Source of the DNA: Methylobacterium sp. J-030
GTDB taxonomy: Bacteria > Pseudomonadota > Alphaproteobacteria > Rhizobiales > Beijerinckiaceae
Reading direction: 5' to 3'
Assembly: GCF_022829545.1 (NCBI RefSeq)
Contig: NZ_JAKSYM010000062.1
Location: forward strand, 1-61,890
DNA: 61,890 bases
The notes beneath the pieces are model-generated. The model searched no databases. It had not been told where the DNA came from and was given only the letters and a program-made list of their open reading frames with translations. The position numbers were made by a program, and so were the translations under genes. Positions 25,182-33,820 of this stretch are shown piece by piece (the first letter of the stretch is position 1; the number at the start of each line of letters is the position of its first letter).

Positions 25182-25330
25182 CACGCGTCCCGTAGGATCC
25201 GGCCCCACTCGGCGAGCAGGGCCATCGGCAGGTGATAGTTCGCCTCGACGAGGATGGTCGCGGCGGCCGCGTAGATGCCGATCAGCGACCAGAGGTCGAG
25301 GTGGGCCGGCCGGTCAGAGCGCGTCGTCAC
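25181..25330 (-). CDS. Small membrane protein, unknown
   Basis: 49 aa from GTG 25330, overlapping the upstream gene by 17 nt. One hydrophobic segment (LWSLIGIYAAAATILVEANYH). Part of a chain of overlapping minus-strand genes. Confidence 0.4.
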   Translation of the reverse strand: MTTRSDRPAHLDLWSLIGIYAAAATILVEANYHLPMALLAEWGRILRDA

Positions 25331-25718
25331 CGATCAGGTCCTCGACGATGGCGTCTCGCTCGTCATCCGTTTCGGCGAGCCGGTACAGGTGGAGTTCGGT
25401 GGCGCGATCGGCGCGTGCGAAGGCCAGGGCCTCCGCCATCGTGCCGCGGTGGCCGGCGCCGACGATGCGGGCGAGGCCCAACTCGCCGTGTCGGATCGCC
25501 AGGAACACGGCGCCCGGAGCGTCTCGGCCTTCGGCCTGTTTCAGCGTGAGGACGGCGACGACGTAGCGGCGGCCCGACTGTCCGCGCCAGCAGCTCAGGC
25601 CGACCGTGCAGCCCGATTTCCCGCGCAGCCGCTCCTCCCGAATGGGGGAGCGCTGCGTGCGCATGGTCCGGGCTTGATCCAGCGCGGCCGTCCATGCGAG
25701 GCGGCGACGCGCGCTCAT
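25314..25718 (-). CDS. Hypothetical phage protein
   Basis: 134 aa from ATG 25718 (ATGA overlap with the upstream gene). Basic N-terminus, then CTVGLSCWRGQSGRRYVVAVL and AVFLAIRHGELGLARIVGAG, ending in a helical acidic tail (ETDDERDAIVEDLIGDD). The core with a regular beta pattern resembles small DNA/RNA-binding proteins, but no family was recognised. Confidence 0.5.
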   Translation of the reverse strand: MSARRRLAWTAALDQARTMRTQRSPIREERLRGKSGCTVGLSCWRGQSGRRYVVAVLTLKQAEGRDAPGAVFLAIRHGELGLARIVGAGHRGTMAEALAFARADRATELHLYRLAETDDERDAIVEDLIGDDAL

Positions 25719-25918
25719 GGCCGACCGCTGCAGATCACCTTGGAATATCGTCCGTCGCCGAGCATCTCCTCGCGGGCGACCGTCGTCTGACCGGTCATCA
25801 TGCAGGCGAAGACCGAAGGAGTCTCGATGGCGGCGACTGACAGCGCGGTCTCGCGCGTGCAGTCGGGCTGCGCGGTCGAGGCGGCGCACACCAGGATCAG
25901 GGCGAAGACCGTGTTCAT
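25715..25918 (-). CDS. Small exported protein, unknown
   Basis: 67 aa with signal peptide MNTVFALILVCAASTAQPDC and two further Cys in the mature part (FACMMTGQ, VICSGRP). Possibly disulfide-bonded. Similar small secreted proteins are common in Methylobacterium, which is a general impression, not a search result. Confidence 0.5.
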   Translation of the reverse strand: MNTVFALILVCAASTAQPDCTRETALSVAAIETPSVFACMMTGQTTVAREEMLGDGRYSKVICSGRP

Positions 25919-26121
25919 GCGGCATCTCCCAGAGTGAGCGCGGCGATCAGGACGCAGGCGGCGAGCGCGAAGTGGAGGGCGGCGATCAGCAGGACGTCGC
26001 GGAACGACGTCGCGGCCGAGCGGCACGGGTGGTGGGCGTCGAGGCCGGCGATCGCGATCAGCAGCACCAGCGCCAACGCGATGAACGGGATGGGCGCCAG
26101 CCGCTCGATCAGGTCCGGCAT
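25915..26121 (-). CDS. Two-helix membrane protein, unknown
   Basis: 68 aa; two hydrophobic segments (IPFIALALVLLIAIAGLD and VLLIAALHFALAACVLIAAL) joined by a short loop. Overlaps the next gene by ATGA. Could be a holin-like or small regulatory membrane protein; nothing shows which. Confidence 0.45.
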   Translation of the reverse strand: MPDLIERLAPIPFIALALVLLIAIAGLDAHHPCRSAATSFRDVLLIAALHFALAACVLIAALTLGDAA

Positions 26122-26122
26122 G

Positions 26123-26278
26123 TCAGCGGCAGGCGGCCTTGCTCGGGATCAGCGCCCCGCACAGCAGGATCACCAACGCGATCGCCAGGATCTGCGCGGT
26201 CATCGGTGACAGGCAGACCGGCGGCACGAACGGGGAGACATGCTCCGGTGCGGGAAATTCGAGGATCAGACCGTCCAT
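26123..26278 (-). CDS. Small membrane protein, unknown
   Basis: 51 aa from ATG 26278. C-terminal hydrophobic segment MTAQILAIALVILLCGALI followed by a basic end. Stops one base before the next gene. Confidence 0.4.
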   Translation of the reverse strand: MDGLILEFPAPEHVSPFVPPVCLSPMTAQILAIALVILLCGALIPSKAACR

Positions 26279-26279
26279 G

Positions 26280-26423
26280 TCAGGGAGCCTCACCGACGGA
26301 CATGGCACGTCCGGCGTGGATCGGGCGGCCGACGCAGAGGGCTGGTGCCGGATCGCGCCAGGAGCGGACGGGTGCGGGACGACGCAGGCCGATCAGCAGC
26401 GCGAGGCGCGCCAGGACACTCAC
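26280..26423 (-). CDS. Small basic ORF, unknown
   Basis: 47 aa from GTG 26423 overlapping the upstream stop as GTGA. Arg-rich after a short hydrophobic start (SVLARLALLIGLRR). Supported by coupling only. Confidence 0.3.
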   Translation of the reverse strand: MSVLARLALLIGLRRPAPVRSWRDPAPALCVGRPIHAGRAMSVGEAP

Positions 26424-26650
26424 AGCCGGAACCCCTGCAGGAAGGCGCGGCGCACCTGCACGCACTCGGCGGCGTTCCGGCACTCCTCGCTGACCACGGC
26501 GGCGATGCGCTCGTGCATCGCCGAGGGGGCCTTCGCTGCGTAGGCGTCGAACGCGTCGGCCGCAGCCCGGAAGCTCGCCGGCGAGGTGCCGACCATCGGG
26601 GCGAGCTGCTCGACGGCCTGGTCGACGAGCTCGGAGGCGCTGAAGGTCAT
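26420..26650 (-). CDS. Small helical phage protein, unknown
   Basis: 76 aa, all-helical, with a Cys pair (EECRNAAECVQVRR). No recognised family. First strong member of the ladder that runs to 25.1 kb. Confidence 0.45.
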   Translation of the reverse strand: MTFSASELVDQAVEQLAPMVGTSPASFRAAADAFDAYAAKAPSAMHERIAAVVSEECRNAAECVQVRRAFLQGFRL

Positions 26651-26663
26651 GCGGATCGGGCTC

Positions 26664-26813
26664 TCAGCCGAAGATCGAGCGGAAGAACGCGGTGTCGAAC
26701 GCCAGCCGGAATTGGAGGCTGTTCGCCCGGAAGCGGAGGTCAGCCGGAGCGCAGTCGCAGCGCTAAATCGCGGCGCACAGGTCGAGGAGCGCGGAGCGCT
26801 GGGCGGCGGTCAT
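26664..26813 (-). pseudogene. Small ORF with in-frame TAG after 16 codons
   Basis: ATG 26813 gives MTAAQRSALLDLCAAI, then TAG at 26765-26763, then the frame stays open for 32 more codons (RCDCAPADLRFRANSLQFRL ... FFRSIFG) to a TGA at 26664. Either a broken 49-codon gene or chance. Confidence 0.3.
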
Positions 26814-26826
26814 GAACGCTCCAAAG

Positions 26827-26849
26827 AAAAACCCCGCCGGAGCGGGGTT
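26827..26849 (-). terminator. Rho-independent terminator
   Basis: Perfect 8-bp stem (AACCCCGC / GCGGGGTT, loop CGGA on the plus strand) at 26830-26849, followed on the minus strand by TTTCTTT. Oriented to end transcription coming from the gene at 27010-27279. Confidence 0.8.
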
Positions 26850-27009
26850 GTGGATGCGTGGAATTGTGGGGGTTAGCGACCTCGCAGCAGATGAAATCGC
26901 GAGGCGCTCGCGATAAGACGACTGCGCGGGAGGCTTGAGACGGTCTTCTCGTTCGGTCAGCGGGTCGGGCAGTAATGCCCCTCAGCAGAGGCCGGCCCGC
27001 TGCTGCCGA

Positions 27010-27279
27010 TCAGGTCGTCTTCGCTGCGGTCCGGACGCGCTCCCGGTGGCGCAGCATAGCAGCTGGAACCGGGAGCTGTGCCCGGCGAGCTGGCGGTGCT
27101 CCGGCCTCGTGGCCCGGCCAGTTGCCAGTCAGGTCGCGGTAGAAGCGCCGGGCGTGGTCGCGGATCTCGTCGCGGTCGGCGACGTAGTCTTCCTGGGTGT
27201 GGCGGTGACTCGGAGCGCGCAGGCGGTCCGCCAAGAGGCAGAGGCCGTGCAGGCGCTCGACGATGTCGCGTTCGGTCAC
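27010..27279 (-). CDS. Small phage protein, unknown
   Basis: 89 aa, helical (TERDIVERLHGLCLLADRLRA, DEIRDHARRFYRDLTGNWPG) with a basic tail. Resembles many small early phage proteins that begin ERDIVERLR; the role is unknown. Followed by a clear terminator. Confidence 0.5.
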   Translation of the reverse strand: MTERDIVERLHGLCLLADRLRAPSHRHTQEDYVADRDEIRDHARRFYRDLTGNWPGHEAGAPPARRAQLPVPAAMLRHRERVRTAAKTT

Positions 27280-27775
27280 GGCCGCGGATCCGTCATGGGA
27301 GCGAGCCTACCAAGAAATGAAGTGCTTTGGGAGCGGATGGGGAAGGTGCGGGCCGGGGCTACAGCTTCAACCGCTGCACGAGGGCAGCTGTGGATCTTTC
27401 GGGCGTCCTGGCTGGCCGGCTTACTGCGACGCCTTTTTCACGGACCATGGTCCGCCGCACCATCTCGTTGCCCGTTCGGGCGAAGGTCTGTGGAGTGGCC
27501 CGCGCCAGTGTCTTGACTGTCCGGCCGGCTCACGGGCGGGCTTTCGCCCTCACGGCTACATGACCGACCCCGGAACGACGAAGGCCCCGGCGGTCGTCGC
27601 CAGGACCTTCTAAATCTCTGCAGGGTCCGAACTACCGCAAGCCGTTCTCCCGGTCAAGCTACACTTTGAGCACAAGCGGATCTGTGATGATGGCCGGCAC
27701 CGTCTGCAACGGGTGGATTTCTACCGGTCCACTTCCGCTCAGACATGCAGCGGAAGCAGACGTTCGCGAGTTGTG
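27280..27775. other. Non-coding stretch between a phage gene and the chemoreceptor
   Basis: No convincing coding frame on either strand. Just past the chemoreceptor stop lies an 8-bp inverted repeat (CTTCCGCT 27732-27739 and AGCGGAAG 27749-27756) without a clear U-tract, a weak terminator candidate. Nothing else seen. Confidence 0.4.
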
Positions 27776-29452
27776 TCAGGCCGCGCGGACGGTCGCAAGA
27801 AAGCGCCCGACCTCGGCCGTCAGGTGCTCGGACTGGCGCGAGAGTTCCGAGGCCGCACCGAGCACTTGGTGGGCGGCCGCACCCGTATCCTCCGCCGCGC
27901 TGGCCACGCCGGCAATGTTGCCCGTCACCTCGCCGGTGCCGGTCGCCGCCTGGGCGACGTTGCGCACGATCTCCTGCGTGGCCGCCCCCTGCTGCTCGAC
28001 CGCCGCGGCGATCGAGGTGGCGGTGGCGCTGATGTCCCGGATCCGCTGCGTGATGCCGCCGATCGCCGCCACGGCCTGACCGGTCGAGGCCTGGATCAGC
28101 CCGATCTGGCCCGAGATCTCCCGGGTCGCCCGAGCCGTCTGGCCGGCCAGCTCTTTCACCTCGGACGCCACGACGGCGAAGCCCCTGCCGGCCTCACCGG
28201 CGCGCGCCGCCTCGATGGTGGCGTTGAGGGCCAGCAGATTGGTCTGGCCGGCGATGGAGGAGATCAGCCCGACCACGTCGCCGATCCGCTCGACGGCCCC
28301 GCTCAGTTCGAGCACCAGGGCACCCGTCTGATCGGCCTCGGTCACGGCCTGCCGCGCGATGGCCGCGGAGCCGTCCACCTGCCGGCCGATCTCCAGGACG
28401 GAGGAACCGAGTTCCTCGGCCGCCGCCGCGACCGTACCAACGTTGCTAGCCGCTTCCTCAGCGGCTGCGGCGACGGCCGTCGACTGCGCGGCAGTCTCGG
28501 CGGCGGTGCCGCTCATCGCACCGGCCGTGGCCTGTAGTTCGGTCGCTGAGGACGACACCGTGCCGATGATGCCGCCGATTGCCTGCTCGAAGCTGTCGGC
28601 CATCTGCCGCATGCCTGCCTTGCGCTGCTCCTCCGCGGCCAAACGCGCCTGCGTGGTCTCCGCCTCCAGAGCCCGGGTGTGGATCAGGTTGTCCTTGAAC
28701 ACTTGCACGGCCGCCGCCATGGCACCGATTTCGTCACGGCGCTGCGCGCCCGGCACCTCTCGGGTCAGATCGCCCGCAGCGAGCCCAGTCATGAACGCCG
28801 TCATGGCCCGCACCGGTTGCACCACACTGCGCCCTATAAGGGTAGCCAGAAAACCGATCATCATCGCAACGATGGCCGCGCCGCCGAGCAGACGCATCAG
28901 GGTCGGGCGCATCTGCGCCGCTGTGTCGTCCGCGTAGATGCCCGATCCGATGATCCATCCCCAAGGCGCGAAGCCTTTCACATAGGAGATCTTCGCCACC
29001 GGCTGATCCAGGCCGGGCTTCGGCCATAGATAGGGGACGAAGCCCGCGCCCGACTGCTTCACCTGCTCGACCATATCGACGAAGAGGTGCTTGCCCGCCG
29101 GATCGACGATCCCGCCGATATCTTTGCCGATCAGGTCAGCCTTGGGATGCAGCACCATGCGAGGCTGCATATCTTGGATCCAGAAATACTCGCTGCCCGC
29201 GTAGTGCAGGCCCCGAACGGCCGCCACGGCCGCCTGCTGGGCAGCATCGCGGCTCATGCGGCCGGCGCGCTCTTCGCCCTCGAAGTAAGCGAGCACCCCT
29301 TGCGCGGTCTCGACGAGATCACGCGTCTTCAACTCGCGCGCGTCCGTGACCGTCTGGGACATATCCCAGCCTGCGAGCCCGATCAGCACCGCCATGCCAC
29401 CGAGTGCGGTCAGGGTGATCAGCTGTATGCGGGTGCCGACGTGGAAAGACAT
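27776..29452 (-). CDS. Methyl-accepting chemotaxis protein (sCache_2 type)
   Basis: 558 aa. TM1 about 8-28, periplasmic single-Cache sensor 35-180 ([25 protein letters not shown] and [17 protein letters not shown] are the sCache_2 hallmarks), TM2 about 187-208, HAMP 208-260, then the signalling domain with its tip [20 protein letters not shown], residues about 410-450. Relays small-molecule binding to CheA/CheW. No che genes nearby, so it would plug into host arrays. An unusual gene inside a phage genome; it has its own AT-rich upstream region (29550-29700). Confidence 0.93.
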   Translation of the reverse strand: MSFHVGTRIQLITLTALGGMAVLIGLAGWDMSQTVTDARELKTRDLVETAQGVLAYFEGEERAGRMSRDAAQQAAVAAVRGLHYAGSEYFWIQDMQPRMVLHPKADLIGKDIGGIVDPAGKHLFVDMVEQVKQSGAGFVPYLWPKPGLDQPVAKISYVKGFAPWGWIIGSGIYADDTAAQMRPTLMRLLGGAAIVAMMIGFLATLIGRSVVQPVRAMTAFMTGLAAGDLTREVPGAQRRDEIGAMAAAVQVFKDNLIHTRALEAETTQARLAAEEQRKAGMRQMADSFEQAIGGIIGTVSSSATELQATAGAMSGTAAETAAQSTAVAAAAEEAASNVGTVAAAAEELGSSVLEIGRQVDGSAAIARQAVTEADQTGALVLELSGAVERIGDVVGLISSIAGQTNLLALNATIEAARAGEAGRGFAVVASEVKELAGQTARATREISGQIGLIQASTGQAVAAIGGITQRIRDISATATSIAAAVEQQGAATQEIVRNVAQAATGTGEVTGNIAGVASAAEDTGAAAHQVLGAASELSRQSEHLTAEVGRFLATVRAA

Positions 29453-29756
29453 GAGATCCTACTCTGAACCGCGCGAAGTTTGAGGACGGGCGTTCGTGCC
29501 AGCGGGCGTCCCGTTCAGCTCGCGGCCTAACGCGCGATATGGCTGCCGGCAGCTAATTGCTTGGTCTTAGCGGTTGTCTATTGCGTATAGCAGTTAATAA
29601 TAACTTATGCAGCTTCAAGTTGTGATTATCTTCGTACAACCTGTAGCCAGGGGGCTTGGATATTTTCCGAAGGATACTTCAAATTCTCGAGGTCGCTATG
29701 ATGCGATCGTTCATGGTCGGCCGGCATGATCGGGTTACACGTAAACAGGTCTAATC
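29453..29756. promoter_or_regulatory. AT-rich intergenic region upstream of the chemoreceptor
   Basis: Divergent region between the chemoreceptor and the small plus-strand gene at 29757. 29540-29700 is markedly AT-rich against a GC-rich background (for example GTTAATAATAACTTATGC), as expected for promoters of acquired genes. Individual -35/-10 boxes were not assigned. Confidence 0.4.
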
Positions 29757-29924
29757 ATGCGCAACCTGAAAACCCTTCTTGTTCTGGCCCTGGTCGCCGG
29801 CTTTGCCGCTCTGACCCCCGCTGCGGCGCTCGTCGGTCGGGGCGCTCTACCGAATGCGTCTAGCACTGGCGTAGGGGTCCAAGATCCTGATGGGTTCTTC
29901 GTTCGCTTTGGTATCGCGCGCTGA
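29757..29924 (+). CDS. Small exported protein, unknown
   Basis: 55 aa: basic start, then a hydrophobic signal segment (LKTLLVLALVAGFAALTPAAA) and a short mature part ending FVRFGIAR. Not recognised. Confidence 0.45.
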   Translation: MRNLKTLLVLALVAGFAALTPAAALVGRGALPNASSTGVGVQDPDGFFVRFGIAR

Positions 29925-30091
29925 ACTGAAGGTCGTCGGCAGAGAAGCTAATCCTCTTAGACGCGAACGGCACACACGGGCTGGAAGCGGAACATCTGCT
30001 TCCGGGGTGCGCCGACATCGCTCCCGACATCTTGGTTGGGTCGGGAGCGGACCCGGGCCAGCAATACCAGGCCTTGAGACCGCTCCAACTG

Positions 30092-31105
30092 TCAGCCTGT
30101 CCGTTCGCTCGGCGGCCTCCAGTCCCGCGGGTCGATCTTCCGGACCGGCGAGGCGCGCGGCGGCGCCGCGCGGCGTCCGGCCACCCGGCGATCCCGCTCG
30201 ACCTGGCGGCGCGGGCGCAGGTTCGGCAGCGGAGTGCGCACCTCTTCCGCCGGCTCCACCCACGGCGCGATCGGCGCCTTCGGCGGCAGGACCTCGATGC
30301 TGGTGAGAAACTGGAGCGCCGGCACGAGGTAGACCAGCGCCGCGTGCCAGTAGGCGTAGCGCAGCTGCTCCTCGACCACTTCGGTCCCGGTGCGGGTGTA
30401 GTTCAGCTTGCAGAACAGGCCGGTGTCCCGGGCGTCGCCCTTCGAGGTCGCGATCTCGTCGTGACTGGTGAACCACGGCTTCCCATCCGGTCCCTCGCCG
30501 CTGGGCTTATGGACTGTCCGCCAAAGCGTGATCTTGCCGTTGTCCGACATCACCGGCTCGATCTCGATGCCGCCCGCGACCTCGGGCGGCCGGCGGATCG
30601 CGCCTGTCATGAGCCATGAGGGTGTCGCGTGTAGTGCGGCCGAGGTCAGCACCCCGAGATCGGCTTTGCCGCGCAGGTTGAACTGGATCGGATAGGGCGT
30701 CAGATCGAGCGGGCAGGTGGCCGAGCCGGCCGCCGCCTTCTGAAGCGTCTCGCTCAGGACCTGCAGGTGCGCCTCGATCGTGATGGCGTCCGGATGGGGG
30801 TCGCCCATCGCCGGCGGCATGCCGGGCTCGCGTGACCAGTTGTCGACCGGGCCGCCCATGGCGACCATGCGCCAGACCGGGTCGGAGGCGCAGCGCGGGC
30901 CGCGGATCGGGCTGTCCGCCCGGCGCTTCGGCAGCTCGTCGCGGATCGCCCAACGAAGGGCTTCCTCGATCGTCATCTTCCGGCGCTTGCGCGCCCCTTG
31001 GGTGGTGCTCTGCGAACTAACCGGCACGGTGGTCCCCAATCGTCCTGCCGAGCCACATTGGTCAGCAACATGCGACTGATCCGATCCCAGTTTTCTCACG
31101 GTCAA
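30092..31105 (-). CDS. Hypothetical phage protein
   Basis: 337 aa. A basic 45-aa leader, then MTIEEALRWAIRDELPKRRAD; the first Met of that segment (30974) may be the true start. Middle part is beta-rich (CPLDLTPYPIQFNLRGKAD; WFTSHDEIATSKGDARDTGL) and a hydrophobic YWHAALVYLVPALQFL helix precedes an Arg/Pro-rich C-terminus. Looks like conserved early phage proteins of unknown role; the basic ends suggest nucleic-acid contact. Confidence 0.55.
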   Translation of the reverse strand: MTVRKLGSDQSHVADQCGSAGRLGTTVPVSSQSTTQGARKRRKMTIEEALRWAIRDELPKRRADSPIRGPRCASDPVWRMVAMGGPVDNWSREPGMPPAMGDPHPDAITIEAHLQVLSETLQKAAAGSATCPLDLTPYPIQFNLRGKADLGVLTSAALHATPSWLMTGAIRRPPEVAGGIEIEPVMSDNGKITLWRTVHKPSGEGPDGKPWFTSHDEIATSKGDARDTGLFCKLNYTRTGTEVVEEQLRYAYWHAALVYLVPALQFLTSIEVLPPKAPIAPWVEPAEEVRTPLPNLRPRRQVERDRRVAGRRAAPPRASPVRKIDPRDWRPPSERTG

Positions 31106-31187
31106 GCATTATTTTCGATCCGTCTGCGCTTGGATGATCGTCGCAACGAACCGTGTCCCGCCCCACGCAATGGAGCCGCTCCAATAC

Positions 31188-32228
31188 TCAGGGAATATAA
31201 CCTCGATAGAACTGGGCCAAAGGTAGATGTTTATCAAGAACCGGTAAATCCTTTGGATGTATGAATTCCTTCCTAAAGAATGGGTATCGACGCCCGTCAA
31301 AACATGCGCGAAGCCAGTCCACTGTTCGTCGGACGCGCGGGACTTTAACAACATCAGGGTGATAGGTCAGCCAAATATCGAACTCAAAATTGACGCCGCA
31401 GTCAATCGGAATGATACCTAACTGTAGTGAGTGTATGTATGTTGGAAGCCATCCGATCCCAATGCCGTTTGCGATGGCTAGCCCGTGTACTGTGCTTGCA
31501 TTTGAGGTAAATGGCACGTAGGGCGCACGATCCATGTTTGGGATTGCAGCCTGAAACAGCGTCGACTGCCCGGTGTGCTCAGCGATCTGCAGGACGAGCC
31601 TATGATCTGCGAGCTCGCGTACCGATTTCGGGACTCCAAATTTTGCGATGTAGCTGCTCGAAGCGAACGGCATCGAGTGGAGATAGCCCAATCGGATCAT
31701 CCTCAGATCGCCCGCGGCTGGACGCGTCAGCTGTATTGCGATGTCGGCTTCCATGCGAAGTACATCGGCCGAATTTAGTCCGCAATTCATGTCGATGCGC
31801 AGCCGCGGGTGCTGCTGCTGAAGCTCGGCGAGCCTTGGGGTCAACCAAACCGACCCCAGTCCTTCGGTCACCGCGAGGCGCACGTCGCCCGCGACGTCAC
31901 TCTCGAGCGCGTCGCGCGCCCTGAGCACCGAGAAAGCCGCTTCTTCCATCGCAAGTGCGCTGTGCAGGATGCTGTCGCTCTCCGGAGTCGGCCTGACCCC
32001 GTCCACGTGCCGTGTGAATAAGGACACGCCGAGGACCACCTCCAGCTCCTCGACGCGCCGCCGCACGGTGTTGATCGACATATCGAGGCGCTCGGCGGCC
32101 GCGCGGAAGCTGCCCGCGCGCCGGAGTTCCAGAAACAGGCGGAGAAGGTGCCAATCCAGTCGCGTTTCGGCCCGCGAGCCAGGGAGGCTTTCCATGGTTG
32201 GAACGCTGCGTTTCACCCCTGACCGCAT
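31188..32228 (-). CDS. LysR-family transcriptional regulator
   Basis: 346 aa from ATG 32228, which has a strong GGAGGAGG site four bases upstream. Winged HTH at about 26-85 (LLRLFLELRRAGSFRAAAERLDMSINTVRRRVEELE), then a periplasmic-binding-like effector domain (GDVRLAVTEGLGSVW ... GIGIGWLPTYIHSLQLGIIPID). Divergent from the GNAT gene, the classic LysR layout in which the regulator controls its neighbour and itself. The 3' half is clearly lower in GC than flanking phage DNA. Confidence 0.92.
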   Translation of the reverse strand: MRSGVKRSVPTMESLPGSRAETRLDWHLLRLFLELRRAGSFRAAAERLDMSINTVRRRVEELEVVLGVSLFTRHVDGVRPTPESDSILHSALAMEEAAFSVLRARDALESDVAGDVRLAVTEGLGSVWLTPRLAELQQQHPRLRIDMNCGLNSADVLRMEADIAIQLTRPAAGDLRMIRLGYLHSMPFASSSYIAKFGVPKSVRELADHRLVLQIAEHTGQSTLFQAAIPNMDRAPYVPFTSNASTVHGLAIANGIGIGWLPTYIHSLQLGIIPIDCGVNFEFDIWLTYHPDVVKVPRVRRTVDWLRACFDGRRYPFFRKEFIHPKDLPVLDKHLPLAQFYRGYIP

Positions 32229-32295
32229 ACAACCTCCTCCGACAGTGCGAGAGAGTTCGCCTCTTCACAAGAATTTGCAGAGGTTCAACTAAGCC
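32229..32295. promoter_or_regulatory. LysR/GNAT divergent promoter region
   Basis: 67 bp between divergent starts. Contains an imperfect inverted repeat, AGTTCGCCTCT (32254-32264) and AGAGGTTCAACT (32279-32290), separated by 14 bp; a possible LysR binding site. AGAGG at 32279 is rather far from the GNAT start to be its ribosome site. Confidence 0.4.
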
Positions 32296-33600
32296 ATGAC
32301 AGCTCACGCTGCGGACGCAAAAGCTTTCTCTGATGCTGGGCAGTCTGTCACAGCCGCCGGGCGGCATAACCTGCATCATTTAGATGTCGAACGGACCGCG
32401 CGCCGGGTGGTGATTTTCTCGCCAAGCATGCTGGAGATCGAGAGACTGCTCAGATTATGGGAAGCAGAGGTGGGTCCGTCAGCTTCGGCTGACGCACTAC
32501 GGCGAATGATGTCGGCCAACCCAGACATCATTCGCGCTATCGCCTTGAAGAAAAATTTCGATTGGGCGAACCCAATGGCGCAAGGGTTCTTCGCGATATT
32601 GCCGCTATCTCTTCAAGGACACCTGGCCCTTCTTGACGGATCATTTGACCCACGCGATCCAGCAGAGGAACACCTGGTCGGGCAGCATGAAAGGGCGGCC
32701 GCCATCTACTTCGCCGCGATCTATGCGCCGGGACAAGTCGCCGGAGGGGTTGGGCTCGCCTTCGAGCAGGTCTGCGCGCCTCTGCGCCGGGATGCGGATC
32801 TTTACTCGCGACTGGCCACGTTCGCGGGGCAAAACCTGATGCCTCAGCTCGGCTTCGAGCCGATCGCCCCGACTGCCTCCGCGAATGCTGATACGCTCTA
32901 CGTGTTCAGGCGGGTGGCGCGGGACGAGGAAAGGCCGCTCTACGACAGCTATCCAAGCCCGGCATCGAAATATGCGGTCGGCATCGTGCGCGATCTCGAT
33001 GATTACAGCAAAATGTTATCGATCAGGAGTTCGGTCTTCGTCGGTGAGCAGATCTGTCCGTACGCGGAAGAGTTCGACGGAAACGATCTCACAGCTACGC
33101 ATCTGATCGGTTACATCGACGATGAACCCGCCGCCACAATACGCATTCGGCTTTTCGCGGGTTTTGCGAAGCTCGAACGTGTTGCCGTTCGGCGTGAGCA
33201 TCGTCGATCCGAGATCGCGTTCGTCATCATCCGAGCCGCTCGAGAATTCTGTCGTATGAAGGGGTATCGAACGATCTACGGTCACGTGCAGAAACGGTAT
33301 GTGGCGTTCTGGAAGCAAGTCCTCGGCGCGCGCATCGCCGACAACGCGCGGGAGTTTTCCTTTTCAGACTTCGATTACGTCGAAATGATCGTCGATCTCG
33401 ACGAACACCCGGGTGCTATTTCCATGGCAACGGATCCCCTCATCTTGCTGCGTCCCGAGGGACGTTGGCACAAGCCCGGAGTCTTGGACCGCTCGGCCTC
33501 ACGACCAGTCACCCGTCCATCCTGTCGTCAGGCATCACCGGCCCAGCGCACGAGCGCTCGCCCAACCGCATACGGACCCACAGGGAACGCGCGATCATGA
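32296..33600 (+). CDS. GNAT acyltransferase with two GNAT-like halves
   Basis: 434 aa. C-terminal half (about 226-385) is a GNAT domain of the ElaA/acyl-amino-acid and acyl-HSL synthase type: RSSVFVGEQICPYAEEFDGND at 244-264 (given here by its ends RSSVFVGEQ..EFDGND), then LERVAVRREHRRSEIAFVII covering the CoA loop. The N-terminal half (88-205) shows a second, degenerate GNAT pattern (AAIYFAAIYAPGQVAGGV, QNLMPQLGFEPI). Substrate unknown; acylation of an amine such as an amino acid is possible. Controlled by the divergent LysR gene and coupled by ATGA to the next small ORF. Confidence 0.75.
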   Translation: MTAHAADAKAFSDAGQSVTAAGRHNLHHLDVERTARRVVIFSPSMLEIERLLRLWEAEVGPSASADALRRMMSANPDIIRAIALKKNFDWANPMAQGFFAILPLSLQGHLALLDGSFDPRDPAEEHLVGQHERAAAIYFAAIYAPGQVAGGVGLAFEQVCAPLRRDADLYSRLATFAGQNLMPQLGFEPIAPTASANADTLYVFRRVARDEERPLYDSYPSPASKYAVGIVRDLDDYSKMLSIRSSVFVGEQICPYAEEFDGNDLTATHLIGYIDDEPAATIRIRLFAGFAKLERVAVRREHRRSEIAFVIIRAAREFCRMKGYRTIYGHVQKRYVAFWKQVLGARIADNAREFSFSDFDYVEMIVDLDEHPGAISMATDPLILLRPEGRWHKPGVLDRSASRPVTRPSCRQASPAQRTSARPTAYGPTGNARS

Positions 33601-33800
33601 TCCTGTCGCTGAACGGTCCGACCGGCGCGGCTGATCCAAACGGAGGACGTGCACAACGTGTTGCCGAACTCGCAATCGAGCTTCTGGAGGCATCCCGAGA
33701 TCTAGGAGATGCGGCGGTGATAGCGGCGGCTGAATTCGCTGCGTACCAAGCTGCGGTGGCCTTGGCGCGATCGATTGAGGCGCAGGACCGCGATGGCTGA
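33597..33800 (+). CDS. Small protein coupled to the GNAT gene, unknown
   Basis: 67 aa from ATG 33597, overlapping the GNAT stop as ATGA. After a short start, one long amphipathic helix (RVAELAIELLEASRDLGDAAV and AAYQAAVALARSIEAQ). Possible partner or regulator of the acyltransferase. Confidence 0.5.
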   Translation: MILSLNGPTGAADPNGGRAQRVAELAIELLEASRDLGDAAVIAAAEFAAYQAAVALARSIEAQDRDG

Positions 33801-33820
33801 GAGCCCTCGCGGGGCGTCGT

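Noticed and set aside
12935..26813. Recoding of TAG as an amino acid in this phage
   Set aside because: TAG ends several ordinary genes here (for example 12935 and 35935), and only two interrupted frames are seen, so general recoding is not supported.
27301..27613. Plus-strand ORFs downstream of the 27010-27279 gene
   Set aside because: Mixed composition, no domain, frames overlap each other; judged non-coding.
32296..33600. Reading the GNAT gene as a definite acyl-HSL synthase (LuxI)
   Set aside because: GNAT pattern is closer to ElaA/acyl-amino-acid types; LuxI hallmark residues could not be confirmed and no LuxR gene is present.
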